Assembly (NCBI GenBank): GCA_900635495.1
Contig: LR134136.1
Coordinates: 1,612,001 to 1,676,000, forward strand
DNA length: 64,000 nt
Direction: 5' to 3'
Source of the DNA: Atlantibacter hermannii
GTDB taxonomy: Bacteria > Pseudomonadota > Gammaproteobacteria > Enterobacterales > Enterobacteriaceae
Shown piece after piece: positions 29,036 through 39,840 of the stretch. The position numbers and the translations under genes were made by a program. Under the pieces are notes generated by a model. It ran no database searches, was not told where the DNA came from, and saw only the letters and a program-made list of their open reading frames with translations. The stretch's first letter is position 1, and the number at the start of each line of letters is the position of its first letter.

Positions 29036-29778
29036 CCGCACACTTCGCATGCGGGATTGCGCGCCAGTTTCATTTCGCGGAACTGGCAGGTCATGGCGTC
29101 ATACATCACAATTTTTCCGGCGGCGCTTTTACCATACCGGGCAAGGATTTTGATCGCCTCCATGGCCTGCATCGTGCCGATGACGCCCACCAGCGGCGCC
29201 ATTACGCCCGCCTCAACGCAGCTTAATACCCCGTCGCCGAACAGGCGGCTCAGACAGCGGTAACAGGGTTCGTCCTCACCCCAGGTGAACACCGTGAGTT
29301 GCCCTTCCATACGGATTGCCGCGCCGGAAACCAGCGGAATTTTATGGGCGAAGGCCAGCCGGTTAAGTTGGTTACGCACATCGACATTATCGGTGCAATC
29401 CATGACCAGATCGTGTGCGGCAATCTGTTCAGCCATTGCCGTATCGTCCAGCAAATCGGCGACGGTGTGAATGACAATATGGGGATTGATGGCCGCCAGC
29501 TGTTCCCGCGCCGAATCCACTTTACGCTGGCCTACCGTGGCGTCGCGATGCAGCGTCTGGCGTTGCAGGTTGGATACCGAAACGGTGTCGAAATCGAGCA
29601 GCGTAAGCTGCCCCACGCCCGCCGCCGCCAGATACTGGCTGGCCGCGCAGCCCAGCCCACCAAGCCCGACGATCAGCACCCGTGCGGCTTTCAGACGTTC
29701 CTGGCCTTCAAAATCAAAGCCGCGCAGTACAATTTGACGGTTGTAGCGCATCATCTCCTGGTCGGTGAGCTGTTCCAT
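29029..29778 (-). CDS. moeB: Molybdopterin-synthase adenylyltransferase
   Basis: A 249-residue E1-like enzyme as in E. coli. The nucleotide-binding motif VGLGGLGCAASQYL (about 36-49) and two zinc cysteine pairs (PCYRC near 170 and ACEVCGH at the C-terminus) are present. MoeB adenylates the C-terminal glycine of MoaD so that it can be thiocarboxylated for molybdopterin synthesis. It starts two bases after the moeA stop, forming the conserved moeA-moeB operon read leftwards. Intact. Confidence 0.97.
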   Translation of the reverse strand: MEQLTDQEMMRYNRQIVLRGFDFEGQERLKAARVLIVGLGGLGCAASQYLAAAGVGQLTLLDFDTVSVSNLQRQTLHRDATVGQRKVDSAREQLAAINPHIVIHTVADLLDDTAMAEQIAAHDLVMDCTDNVDVRNQLNRLAFAHKIPLVSGAAIRMEGQLTVFTWGEDEPCYRCLSRLFGDGVLSCVEAGVMAPLVGVIGTMQAMEAIKILARYGKSAAGKIVMYDAMTCQFREMKLARNPACEVCGH

Positions 29779-29780
29779 GG

Positions 29781-31016
29781 TTAGCCTCCGAACAGATGAT
29801 TAAACGGCTGCACGTCGACCCATTCCCCGGCTTCCACATTGCCGCGTTCGCGCTCCAGTACCACAAAGCAGTTGCCCTGGCTAAAGGAGCTAAAAATATG
29901 CGATCCCTGATGACCTGTGGTGACCACTTCCGGCATCCCCTCGGCGTCGCGTTGTAATATGCCGCGCTGGAAATCGAGACGGCCTGGTGATTTTTTAAAA
30001 CGGCTGGCGGCGCGTACCCGCAGCGTTTTGCGGCAGCGCAGGCGTGTGCTGGCCGCTCAGCTTCGCCAGCAACGGGATCACCAGTTGATAGAAGGTCAGC
30101 GCCGCAGACACCGGGTTGCCTGGCAGGCCGCAGAACCAGCTGTCCGGCAGACGTCCAAACGCGAACGGTTTGCCCGGTTTGATCGCCAGTTTCCAGAAGG
30201 TGATCTCTCCCAGCTCCTCCAGCAGCGTTTTGGTGTAATCGGCTTCGCCAACGGACACGCCGCCCGAGCTCAGTACCAGATCCGCCTGGCGGTTGGCGTC
30301 GATAAACGCGGCGCGCAGCGCATCGGGGTCATCCGGGATAATCCCCAGATTGATCACTTCGCAGCCCAGCTGTTCCAGCATCACATGCACCGCGAGGCGG
30401 TTGGTGTCGTAAATCTGCCCGTCGCCGAGCGGCTTTGCCAGGCAGTTGTAATTCATCACCGGTGGAGAAAATCGCGACCTGGATTTTGCGTACCACTTCA
30501 ACCTGCGGAATGCCGAGCGAGGCCAGCATCGGCAGCTCACCCACGTTGAGCCTGGTTCCGGCGGTGAGAACCACCGCATCGCGCTGAATATCTTCTCCGC
30601 GCAAACGAATGTTCTGGCCGGGGCGTATCGGCTTAAGAAAGCGTACGCCTGCGTCATTGGCATCGGTTTCTTCCTGCATAACGACCGCGTCGCAGCCCGT
30701 CGGCACCGGCGCGCCGGTCATAATGCGAATGCAGGGTGCCCTCTGGCCATTCGCCATGGAATGGCTGTCCGGCGAAGGCTTTGCCTGCCACCGGAAGGAC
30801 TGCGCCTTCTTTCACATCGCCCAGGCGCACCGCATAGCCGTCCATTGCCGAATTATCAAAACCGGGAACGTCCAGCGGCGAGGTGACATCACGCGCCAGC
30901 ACGCGGCCAAAAGCCTGGTGCAGCGGCAATGTTTCGGTGTCGGTTAACGGCGTGATGCGGGCAAGCATCTGTCCAAGGGCGTCTTCAAGCGCCATCAGTC
31001 CAGCGGTGAAATCCAT
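29781..31016 (-). CDS. moeA: Molybdopterin molybdenumtransferase (three frameshifts)
   Basis: About 410 residues after repair, the E. coli MoeA length. The start ATG at 31016 gives MDFTAGLMALEDALGQML, the end is HLFGG before TAA at 29781. Three extra single bases break the frame: in the G run 30734-30736 (within EGTCIRIMTGAPVP), at 30433 (within LPGKPLGDGQIYD) and in the T run 30026-30029 (within LPQTLRVRAASRF). Family motifs are all readable, including the signature region LSSGGVSVGEADYTK and GLPGNPVSA. MoeA inserts molybdenum into adenylated molybdopterin in the cytoplasm. All three changes lengthen the sequence by one base, so I regard the gene as functional in the organism. Confidence 0.92.
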
Positions 31017-31222
31017 GAGCTCTCTCCTGGCGGGAATTAAAGGGTGCATTATGTCAGAAATCGCGCTCCGGCGGGATGCCCCATCTGGAGGTAGGGGGAG
31101 CGGGAGGCTTTACATCACATGTGGCACTTTCTATATTCAAATTCGATATGAAGGAAATACAACGATAATGATATTTATAAAGAAAACGTGGCAATACCTT
31201 ATTGATGCAGGATAAAGAGAGC

Positions 31223-31309
31223 ATGGGAAACGCGGAAATTGCCCGCTACGGCGGCGCGCCTGGGAAAGAGTTTTATCCTGAATCAGGAGGCGTTGGTGTC
31301 ACACAGTGA
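31223..31309 (+). pseudogene. iaaA: Remnant of iaaA (isoaspartyl peptidase) fused start to end
   Basis: A 28-codon open frame reads MGNAEIARYGGAPG and then KEFYPESGGVGVTQ. The first part resembles the start of IaaA (MGKAVIAIHGGAGA) and the last part its final residues (GIYREKGDTVATQ in E. coli), including the final TQ stop that overlaps the gsiA start, as in E. coli. The roughly 290 residues between, with the catalytic threonine, are missing. In E. coli iaaA is the first gene of the iaaA-gsiABCD operon, exactly this position. It looks like an internal in-frame deletion that kept the translation start and the overlap with gsiA. Short similarity, so alternative origins or a misassembly remain possible. 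Confidence 0.6.
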
Positions 31310-33156
31310 ACATCTGGCTGAAGATCAGGTTCTTTCGGTTCAGGATTTAAATATCGCCTTCCGGCAGGATCGGGAGGTCACGCAGGCGGTAACCCAACTG
31401 AGTTTTTCACTCCAGCGTGGCGAAACGCTGGCCATCGTCGGCGAGTCCGGCTCAGGGAAATCGGTAACGGCGCTGGCGCTGATGCGGTTGATTGAGCAGG
31501 CGGGCGGCGAGGTGGAGAGCGGGCCGATGCTGTTGCGTCGGCGCAACGGCCAGGTACTGGATCTGTCAACCGCCAGCCCCGGTAAAATGCGTGACGTGCG
31601 TGGCGCCGATATGGCGATGATTTTCCAGGAGCCGATGACCTCCCTCAATCCGGTGTTCCCGGTAGGCGAGCAAATCGCGGAGTCTATCCGCCTGCATCAG
31701 GGATTAAGCCACAAAAGCGCGCTGGCGGAAGCGAAACGGATGCTCGATCTGGTTCGCATCCCGGAAGCCCAGGCGATTTTTATCGCGCTATCCGCATCAG
31801 CTTTCCGGCGGGATGCGCCAGCGGGTGATGATCGCAATGGCGCTCTCCTGCAAACCGGCGGGTCTTGATCGCCGATGAACCGACCACCGCCCTTGACGTC
31901 ACGATCCAGGCGCAAATTTTGCAGCTTATTCGCGTGCTGCAACAGGAAATGTCCATGGGGGTGATTTTTATCACCCACGATATGGGCGTGGTCGCCGACC
32001 TGGCGGATCGGGTACTGGTGATGTATCAGGGCAAGCGGGTCGAGACGGCGCCGGTAAACGAGATTTTCACCCAGCCTCAGCATCCTTACACCAAAGCGTT
32101 ACTGGCTGCGGTACCGCGTCTGGGCTCGATGAAAGGCCAGACGCTACCGCGCAAATTCCCGCTGCTCAACGAGGTGGCCGGGGATGAAAAACGTCCTTTG
32201 CGCGACACGGTTATCACCAGTGAAGGGCCCATTCTTCAGGTGCGCGATCTGGTGACGCGCTTCCCGGTCCGCAGCGGGATTTTTAATCGCGTCACCCGTG
32301 AAGTCCATGCCGTCGAGCACGTCAGTTTTGATTTATGGCCGGGCGAAACCCTGGCGCTGGTGGGGGAATCCGGCTGCGGCAAATCCACCATCGGGCGTTC
32401 GCTGTTGCGGCTGGTGGAGAGTGAATCCGGCAGCATCACCTTTGAAGGAAAAACGTATCGACCAGCTATCCCCGTCGGCTATGCAGCCGGTGCGGCGGGA
32501 CATTCAGTTCATCTTCCAGGACCCGTACGCGTCGCTCGATCCGCGCCTGACGGTGGGGTATTCCATCATGGAGCCGCTGCTGGTGCATGGCTTGATGAAA
32601 GAGGAAGACGCCGGGGAGCGCGTCGCCTGGCTGCTGGAGCGCGTTGGGCTGAAGCCGGAGCACGCCTGGGCGCTACCCGCATGAGTTTTCCGGCGGTCAG
32701 CGTCAGCGTATTTGCATCGCCAGAGCGCTGGCGCTGAATCCGAAAGTCGTGATTGCCGATGAATCAGTCTCGGCGTTGGATGTGTCGATCCGCGCACAAA
32801 TCATTAATTTATTGCTCGATCTCCAGCGCGAATTTGGCATCGCGTTTTTATTTATTTCCCACGATATGGCGGTAGTAGAGCGTATCAGCCATCGCGTAGC
32901 GGTGATGTATCTGGGGCAGATTGTCGAAATCGGTCCACGCCAGGCGGTGTTTGAAAATCCACAGCACCCCTATACCCGCAAAACTCATGGCCGCTGTTCC
33001 GGTGGCCGATCCGGCGCACGCCGACGCCAGCCGGTACTGTTGTCGGATGAAATTCCCAGCGCCACCCGCAAGCGCGGAGACAATCCGTTTGTGGCCCCGT
33101 TGGTGCCGGTCGGGCCCGATCACTTTGTGGCGCGCCATATCGTCGGCAGCCTATAA
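31296..33156 (+). CDS. gsiA: Glutathione importer ATP-binding subunit GsiA (six frameshifts)
   Basis: A fused double ABC ATPase, about 618 residues after repair. I choose the GTG at 31296 (MSHSEHLAEDQVLSVQDLN), five bases after AATCAGGAGG. Domain 1 has Walker A GESGSGKS and the Walker B region LIADEPTTALD; domain 2 has GESGCGKS and VIADESVSALD, each with signature LSGG or FSGG restored by repair. Breaks: extra T at 31777-31781, extra G at 31860-31862, extra A at 32449-32453, extra G at 32668-32670, extra A at 32980-32983 and a lost C near 33031. GsiA powers GsiCD; the system imports glutathione with GsiB. Five of six errors are one-base homopolymer gains. Confidence 0.9.
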
Positions 33157-33194
33157 ACCGACTTATAAAAAAAGCAGGATAATGAGGATATAAC

Positions 33195-34740
33195 ATGACA
33201 AAAATCATCACCCGTAAGTTACTGGTCGCGGCCAGCGTCAGTGCCGCGCTGTTTGCCGGTTCCGCATTCGCCGCAAAGGATATCACTGGTCGCGGTCGCG
33301 TCGAATTTCACCACCCTCGATCCATATGACGCCAACGACACGCTCTCCCAGCAGGTGGCAAAGTCGTTTTATCAGGGGCTGTTTGGCCTTGATAAAGAGA
33401 TGAAAGTGAAAAATGTACTGGCGGAAAGCTACACCGTGTCGGATGACGGGCTGGTGTATACCGTGAAGCTGCGTCAGGGCGTGAAATTTCAGGACGGTAC
33501 CGACTTCAACGCCGCGGCGGTAAAAGCTAACCTCGACCGCGCCAGCAACCCGGATAACAAGCTTAAGCGTTATAACCTGTATAAAAATATCGCCAGCACC
33601 GACGCGGTGGACCCGACGACCGTAAAAATCACCCTGAAACAGCCGTTCTCCCGCGTTTATTAACATCCTTGCCCATCCGGCCACGGTAATGATTTCACCG
33701 GCCGCGTTGCAAAAATACGGCAAAGAGATCGGCTTTCACCCCGGTGGGAACCGGGCCTTATGCGCTGGATACCTGGAATCAAACCGACTTTGTCAAAGTG
33801 AAAAAGAACGCCGGTTACTGGGAGCAGGGGCTGCCGAAGCTGGATTCCATCACCTGGCGTCCGGTGGTGGATAACAATACCCGTGCGGCGATGCTGCAAA
33901 CGGGCGAAGCGCAGTTTGCTTTCCCCATTCCTTACGAACAAGCCGCGGTGCTACAAAAAAACGCCAGGCTGGACCTGGTCACCACGCCGTCGATCATGCA
34001 GCGTTATATCAGGCATGAACGTGACGCAAAAACCGTTCGACGACCCTAAAGTGCGTGAAGCGCTTAACTACGCCATTAATCGTGATGCGCTGGTGAAAGT
34101 GGCCTTCGCCGGGTATGCGACGCCCGCTGCCGGCGTGGTGGCCGCCAGCCCATCCGCATTCGCCGAGACGTTCAAACCCTGGCCTTACGATCCGGCGAAA
34201 GCCCGCCAGTTGCTGAAAGAGGCCGGTTATCCGAACGGATTTACCACCACGTTGTGGTCGTCTCATAATCACAGCACCGCGCAGAAAGTGTTGCAGTTTA
34301 CCCAGCAGCAGTTAGCGCAGGTGGGCGTAAAAGTGAAACTCACCGCCATGGACGCCGGGCAGCGCGCTGCGGAAGTGGAAGGCAAAGGCCAGAAAGAGAG
34401 CGGCGTGAGAATGTTCTTATACGGGCTGGACCGCGTCCACGGGGAAGCGGACTGGGCGCTGTCGCCGCTGTTTGCATCTCAGAACTGGCCGCCGAGACTG
34501 TTCAATACCGCGTTTTACAGCAATCCGCAGGTGGATAAGGATCTGACGGAGGCGCTGCACACCAACGATAATGCCCAGAAAGAGAACCTGTACCGAAACG
34601 CCCAGGAAACCATCTGGAAAGAATCTCCCTGGATACCGCTCGTGGTGGAAAAACTGGTTTCCGCCCACAGTAAATCGCTTACCGGTTTTTACATGATGCC
34701 GGATACCGGCTTTAGTTTTGAAGAAGCGGATATTAAGTAA
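33195..34740 (+). CDS. gsiB: Glutathione-binding periplasmic protein GsiB (four frameshifts)
   Basis: A family-5 solute-binding protein of about 513 residues after repair. The start ATG at 33195 follows AGGATATAAC and gives MTKIITRKLLVAASVSAALF with a Sec signal cleaved after SAFA. The body includes LDPYDANDTLSQQVAKSFYQ and WPYDPAKARQLLKEAGY, typical of peptide-binding lipoprotein relatives. Four extra bases break the frame, at 33288-33289, 33650-33652, 33739-33742 and 34012-34013. GsiB delivers glutathione from the periplasm to GsiCD. A stable hairpin follows the gene before gsiC. Confidence 0.91.
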
Positions 34741-34745
34741 CGGCG

Positions 34746-34765
34746 CTCCCCCGTTGACGGGGGAG
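34746..34765 (+). other. Intercistronic hairpin between gsiB and gsiC
   Basis: CTCCCCCG, loop TTGA and CGGGGGAG form a perfect 8-bp stem six bases after the gsiB stop, with no T run. Such hairpins after binding-protein genes usually protect the upstream mRNA so that the binding protein is made in excess over the membrane subunits. That role here is inference. Confidence 0.6.
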
Positions 34766-34785
34766 ACGCACGCTAAAGGATCGCG

Positions 34786-35707
34786 ATGTTCAGTTACGTA
34801 ATAAAACGCCTGCTGGGATTAATTCCGACGCTGTTTATTGTGGCGGTGCTGGTGTTTTTGTTTGTTCACCTGTTACCCGGCGATCCGGCGCGGCTGATAG
34901 CCGGGCCGGAGGCCGATGCGCAGGTCATTGATATGGTACGCAGGCCAGTTAGGCCTGGATAAGCCGCTCTGGTCGCAGTTTTTACATTACATGGGCAATG
35001 TCTTACAGGGGGATTTTGGCAACTCGCTGGTGTCACGCCGCCCGGTTTCTGAGGAGATCGCCAGCCGCTTTATGCCCACGCTGTGGCTGACCCTCGCCAG
35101 TATGGTTTGGGCGGTATTGTTTGGCCTGGCGGCAGGGGTTATTGCAGCGGTATGGCGCAACCGCTGGCCGGATCGCCTGAGCATGACGCTGGCGGTGTCC
35201 GGCATCTCCTTTCCGGCGTTTGCCCTCGGGATGCTACTAATGCAGGTGTTCTCCGTGGAGCTCGGCTGGCTGCCGACGGTCGGGGCAGACAGCTGGCAAC
35301 ACTATATTTTGCCGTCCATTACCCTTGGCGCGGCGGTGTCGGCGGTGATGGCGCGCTTTACCCGCGCGTCGTTCGTCGATGTGCTGGGCGAAGATTACAT
35401 CCGTACCGCTCGCGCGAAAGGCGTCAGCGAGCGCTGGGTGGTAATGAAACACGCCCTGCGCAACGCCATGATCCCGGTGGTAACCATGATGGGCCTGCAG
35501 TTTGGTTTCCTGCTCGGCGGCTCAATTGTGGTGGAGAAAGTGTTTAACTGGCCGGGGCTTGGGCGTCTGCTGGTGGACTCCGTGGAGATGCGTGATTACC
35601 CGGTGATTCAGGCGGAAGTACTGCTGTTCTCTCTGGAATTTATTCTTATCAACTTAGTGGTGGACGTGCTCTACGCCGCCATTAATCCGGCTATCAGGTA
35701 CAAGTAA
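34786..35707 (+). CDS. gsiC: Glutathione importer permease GsiC (one frameshift)
   Basis: A six-helix ABC permease of about 306 residues. The start ATG at 34786 gives MFSYVIKRLLGLIPTLFIVA, after AAAGGATCGCG. An extra base near 34942-34944 (within DMVRxQLGLDKPLW) breaks the frame near residue 53. The cytoplasmic EAA-like loop EDYIRTARAKGVSERWVVMK, which contacts GsiA, is intact. With GsiD it forms the membrane channel for glutathione. It ends two bases before gsiD. Confidence 0.92.
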
Positions 35708-35709
35708 GG

Positions 35710-36622
35710 ATGCGACTTTTCAACTGGCGCCGACAGGCGGTACTTAATGCGATGCCCACGCTGCATCCTCATCAGGTGCGTACGCCGTGGTCTGAGTTCT
35801 GGCGGCGGCTTAAGCGTCAGCCGGTGGCGATGATCGCAGGTGGTTTTGTGCTGCTGCTGATTTTGCTGGCGGTAGCCGCGCCGTGGCTGGCCCCGTTTGA
35901 TGCGGGAGAACTATTTTGATTATGACCGGTTAAACGATGGCCCTTCATTGATGCACTGGTTCGGGGTGGATTCCCTGGGAAGGGATATTTTTAGCCGGGT
36001 GCTGGTGGGGTCACGTATTTCGCTGGCCGCCGGGGTGCTGGCGGTGCTGGTCGGTGCGGCTATCGGCACGGTGTTAGGCCTGCTGGCGGGTTACTACGAG
36101 GGCTGGTGGGATCGCATTATCATGCGCATCTGCGATGTGCTGTTTGCCTTTCCCGGGATCCTGCTGGCGATTGCGGTGGTCGCGGTTATGGGTAGCGGAA
36201 TGACCAATGTGATCATCGCGGTGGCAATCTTCAGCATACCGGCATTTGCCCGTCTGGTGCGCGGTAATACGCTGGTGCTTAAACATCAGACGTTTATCGA
36301 GTCGGCGCGCAGCATTGGCGCATCGGATTTCACTATCCTGTTCCGCCATATTCTGCCGGGTACGGTATCGTCGATCGTGGTGTACTTCACCATGCGAATC
36401 GGTACGTCCATTATCTCCGCCGCCAGCCTGTCGTTTCTGGGTTTAGGGGCACAGCCGCCGACACCGGAGTGGGGGGCAATGCTCAACGAAGCCCGTGCCG
36501 ATATGGTGATTGCGCCGCATGTGGCGCTGTTTCCAAGCCTGGCGATTTTCCTGACGGTGCTGGCGTTTAACTTATTAGGCGACGGCCTGCGGGACGCTCT
36601 GGACCCGAAAATAAAAGGGTAA
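35710..36622 (+). CDS. gsiD: Glutathione importer permease GsiD (one frameshift)
   Basis: The second permease, about 303 residues after repair. The start ATG at 35710 gives MRLFNWRRQAVLNAMPTLHP; the first 60 residues include a cytoplasmic tail and helix 1. An extra G at 35904-35906 (APFDAENYFDYDRLNDG) shifts the frame; the rest carries the EAA loop ESARSIGASDFTILFRHILP. It is the last gene of the gsi operon. yliE and yliF, which follow gsiD in E. coli, are absent. Confidence 0.93.
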
Positions 36623-36654
36623 AAAAAGGCTGCCATCGGCAGCCTTTTCTTTTC
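36621..36654. terminator. Bidirectional terminator between gsiD and rimO
   Basis: A stem GGCTGCC, loop ATC, GGCAGCC is flanked by seven A residues on the left and TTTTCTTTT on the right, so it terminates both convergent transcripts. The gsiD stop codon overlaps its left edge. Confidence 0.9.
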
Positions 36655-36671
36655 TGTGGTGGCCTGCGTGG

Positions 36672-38000
36672 TTAGACGCGGCTGCCCCACAAATCATACT
36701 CGTCAGCGTTTTCCACTTTCACGCGCACGATGTCCCCCGGCTTCACGGAGGTGTCACCGTTCAGGTAGACCGCGCCGTCAATTTCCGGGGCATCCGCCAT
36801 GCTGCGGCCAATTGCGCCTTCTTCGTCCACTTCATCAATGATAATCAGAATTTCGCGGCCCACTTTTTCCTGCAGGCGTTCGGCGGAAATCTGCTGTTGA
36901 AGCTGCATAAAGCGGTTCCAGCGTTCTTCTTTCACCTCTTCCGGGATTTGATCCGGCAGGTCATTGGCGCCAGCGCCTTCAACCGGGCTGTATTTGAAGC
37001 AGCCAACGCGATCCAGACGCGCTTCTTTCAGGAAATCGAGCAGCATCTGGAAATCTTCTTCGGTTTCACCCGGGAAACCGACAATAAAGGTAGAGCGCAG
37101 CGTCAGTTCCGGGCAGATTTCACGCCACTGTTTGATGCGCTGTAGCTGGCGATCCACTGAACCCGGGCGCTTCATCAGTTTCAGAATACGCGGGCTGGCG
37201 TGCTGCAACGGGATATCCAGGTAAGGCAGCACTTTGCCTTCGGCCATCAGCGGGATGACATCATCCACGTGCGGATACGGATAAACATAATGCAGGCGCG
37301 TCCAGATCCCCAGTTTAGCCAACTGCTCGCACAGCCCGACCATGCTGGTTTTAACCGGCTCGCCATTGTGGAAGCCCATGCGGTGTTTCACGTCAACGCC
37401 GTAGGCGGAGGTGTCCTGGGAGATCACCAGGATCTCTTTCACGCCCGCATCCACCAGGCGTTTAGCTTCAGAGAGCACCTCGCCAATCGGGCGGCTCACC
37501 AGATCGCCGCGCATCGACGGGATAATGCAGAAGGTGCAGCGATGGTTGCAGCCTTCAGAGATTTTCAGGTAGGCGTAATGACGCGGGGTCAGCTTGACGC
37601 CCTGCTCAGGCACCAGGCTTAAAAACGGATTGTGCTTAGGTTTCGGCACATAGTGATGCACATGTTCCAGCACCTGCTCGTAGCTGTGCGGCCCGGTAAT
37701 TTCCAGTACCTTGGGGTGCACTTCGCGAATTTGATCTTCTTTGGCGCCAAGGCAGCCAGTCACAATCACCTTGCCGTTCTCGTTTAACGCTTCGCCAATG
37801 GCTTCCAGCGATTCCTGCACCGCGCTGTCGATAAATCCGCAGGTGTTAACAATCACCATATCGGCGTTGTCGTAGCTTGGCACTACGTCATAACCTTCGG
37901 TGCGCAGCTCGGTCAGAATGCGTTCGGAGTCCACCAGGTTTTTTGGGCAGCCCAGGGAGACGAAGCCGATTTTCGGCTGGTGGTGTGAAACATTGCTCAT
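36672..38000 (-). CDS. rimO: Ribosomal protein S12 methylthiotransferase
   Basis: A 442-residue radical SAM enzyme (E. coli 441). The N-terminal UPF0004 domain has three cysteines for a second cluster (LGCPKN, NTCGF, TGCLG), the radical SAM motif CNHRCTFC sits near residue 152, and the C-terminal TRAM domain ends in WGSRV. RimO adds a methylthio group to the beta carbon of an aspartate (D88 or D89) of ribosomal protein S12. Single gene, convergent with gsiD and divergent from bssR. Intact. Confidence 0.97.
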   Translation of the reverse strand: MSNVSHHQPKIGFVSLGCPKNLVDSERILTELRTEGYDVVPSYDNADMVIVNTCGFIDSAVQESLEAIGEALNENGKVIVTGCLGAKEDQIREVHPKVLEITGPHSYEQVLEHVHHYVPKPKHNPFLSLVPEQGVKLTPRHYAYLKISEGCNHRCTFCIIPSMRGDLVSRPIGEVLSEAKRLVDAGVKEILVISQDTSAYGVDVKHRMGFHNGEPVKTSMVGLCEQLAKLGIWTRLHYVYPYPHVDDVIPLMAEGKVLPYLDIPLQHASPRILKLMKRPGSVDRQLQRIKQWREICPELTLRSTFIVGFPGETEEDFQMLLDFLKEARLDRVGCFKYSPVEGAGANDLPDQIPEEVKEERWNRFMQLQQQISAERLQEKVGREILIIIDEVDEEGAIGRSMADAPEIDGAVYLNGDTSVKPGDIVRVKVENADEYDLWGSRV

Positions 38001-38241
38001 AGGTTAAAAAATCATCACGTCTGTAAGAATCAGGGGAAGATTCTACAGAGGTCCACGCAAAATTTGTACAGCTATCTTGCGAATTCCCCGCGCTTCGCGG
38101 TAGACGCGCCGCTGCGTTGAGGTTGTGGGAATGTAAATTATGTTAATGTGTGACATAAATTTGATTTAAGGCATGTGGGCGCTCAAAAAATAGCCATACT
38201 CTGTGTGTGCACATAAGATGTCGCACAGGGAGGATACCGTT

Positions 38242-38625
38242 ATGTCCAGAGCCACACTCAAATACGAGTTGCAGCAGCAACTGATCGTGTCACGAAACTC
38301 ACTTTCTGCGTATTTGAAGTTGAGAAAAGCGAAGGGATATATGTCGGTGGCGGAGAGCAATCATCTGCGCGACAGTTTGTTTGCGTTATGCACCACTTAC
38401 CGGGAAAACTACCCGCGTTTGAAACTGGTGCTACACGAAGACGAACTGGCAGCGTTGCATCACGGGCTGGACGCGGCGTCCAGCGCGGCGGTGTGTTTAA
38501 TGACCGGATGTCATGATTGCCCGCTCTATATTACGGTGGATGCCGAAAAACTGGAGCACGCCATTGATGCAATGAACCTGAGCCTGTGTCAACTTACCCA
38601 TCATCAGGTTCCCGCAGAAGCCTGA
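38242..38625 (+). CDS. bssR: Biofilm regulator BssR
   Basis: A 127-residue protein, the same length as E. coli BssR (YliH). The start ATG at 38242 follows AGGGAGGA. The core LRKAKGYMSVAESNHLRDSL and the segment AAVCLMTGCHDCPLYITV match the family well, while both ends diverge. BssR represses biofilm formation through indole and AI-2 related signalling in E. coli; its biochemical activity is unknown. The upstream gap contains a TGTGA half-site at 38149-38153, too weak to call a CRP site. Confidence 0.9.
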   Translation: MSRATLKYELQQQLIVSRNSLSAYLKLRKAKGYMSVAESNHLRDSLFALCTTYRENYPRLKLVLHEDELAALHHGLDAASSAAVCLMTGCHDCPLYITVDAEKLEHAIDAMNLSLCQLTHHQVPAEA

Positions 38626-38725
38626 CCCGGGGGAGCGCTGCTCCCCCGATTTGTTAAAGGTTTTGTAAAAACCCCTACGTTACCCGACACGCTGGCTACC
38701 CTTATCGAAAACTGAGGAGAGAGCC

Positions 38726-39840
38726 ATGAAACCGCGCGTGTCCCTTATCGCCGCTCTGTTAGTTATCGGCGCGTCTGCGCAGGCCCAGGATGTGAATGTC
38801 GAGGTGCTGCAAAGCAAGCTTGATCACCCCTGGTCACTGGCGTTTTTACCGGATAATCAGGGGATGCTGATTACCCTGCGCGGCGGCCAGCTTCAGCGCT
38901 GGCAGCCCGGCAAAGGGCTTTCCGATCCGGTGGTCGGCGTGCCGGACGTCTGGGTCGAAGGACAGGGCGGTTTGCTGGATGTGGTGCTGGCGCCCGATTT
39001 TGACCAGAGCCGTCGGGTGTGGCTGAGCTACGCCGAAGTGGGCAAAGACGGGAAAGCGGGGACTGCCGTGGGTTATGGCCGCCTCAGCGATGACTTCAAA
39101 CGTCTTGAAAATTTCACCGTGGTATTCCGCCAGAACCCTAAAACTCTCCACCGGTAATCACTTCGGCGGACGCATGGTGTTCGATGGCAAAGGGTACCTG
39201 TACATCGCGCTTGGCGAGAATAACCAGCGCCCGACTGCCCAGGATCTGGATAAACACCAGGGCAAGCTGATTCGCCTGACCGATCAGGGAAAAGTGCCGG
39301 AGGATAACCCGTTTGTGAATCAGCCGGGGGCGAAGCCGGAAATCTGGGCTTACGGCATCCCGTAATCCGCAGGGTATGGCGATGAATCCGTGGAGCGGCG
39401 CGTTATGGCTTAATGAACACGGCCCGCGTGGCGGCGATGAAATCAATATCCCGGCGCGTGGTAAAAACTATGGCTGGCCGCTGGCGACCTGGGGCATCAA
39501 CTACAGCGGGTTAAAAATTCCGGAGGCCAAAGGCGGCGAAGTAGCCGGCACCGAGCAGCCGATATTCTGGTGGAAACATTCACCGGCGGTCAGCGGAATG
39601 GCGTTCTATAACGCACAGACGTTCCCGCAATGGAAAAACAAATTGTTTATCGGCGCGCTGAAGGACAAGAACCTGATTGAAATGACGGTCAATGGCGATA
39701 GCGTGAAAGAAGATCGGCGGCTGCTGGACGATCGTAAACAGCGGATCCGCGATGTGCGCGTTGGGCCGGATGGCTATCTCTATGTGCTGACCGACGAATC
39801 CGACGGTCAGCTTTTGAAACTTTCGCCGAAAGCGAATTAG
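38726..39840 (+). CDS. yliI: PQQ-dependent aldose sugar dehydrogenase YliI (two frameshifts)
   Basis: A soluble periplasmic beta-propeller dehydrogenase of about 370 residues. The start ATG at 38726 follows GAGGAGAG; the signal peptide MKPRVSLIAALLVIGASAQA is cleaved before QDVNVEV. The PQQ-binding propeller motifs include HPWSLAFLPD, GGLLDVVLAPDF and NEHGPRGGDEIN. Two extra bases break the frame, an A at 39140-39143 (within PKLSTGNHFGG) and a C at 39359-39361 (within GIRNPQGMAMN). E. coli YliI oxidises aldoses with PQQ supplied from outside. It ends two bases into the convergent gstB stop. Confidence 0.91.

Noticed and set aside
31239..31295. Extended N-terminus of GsiA
   Set aside because: The extra residues overlap the iaaA remnant, are not conserved, and a good ribosome site lies directly before the GTG at 31296.
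38149..38164. CRP site upstream of bssR
   Set aside because: Only one half (TGTGA) matches; the other half (TTTGA) is poor and there is no supporting promoter spacing.
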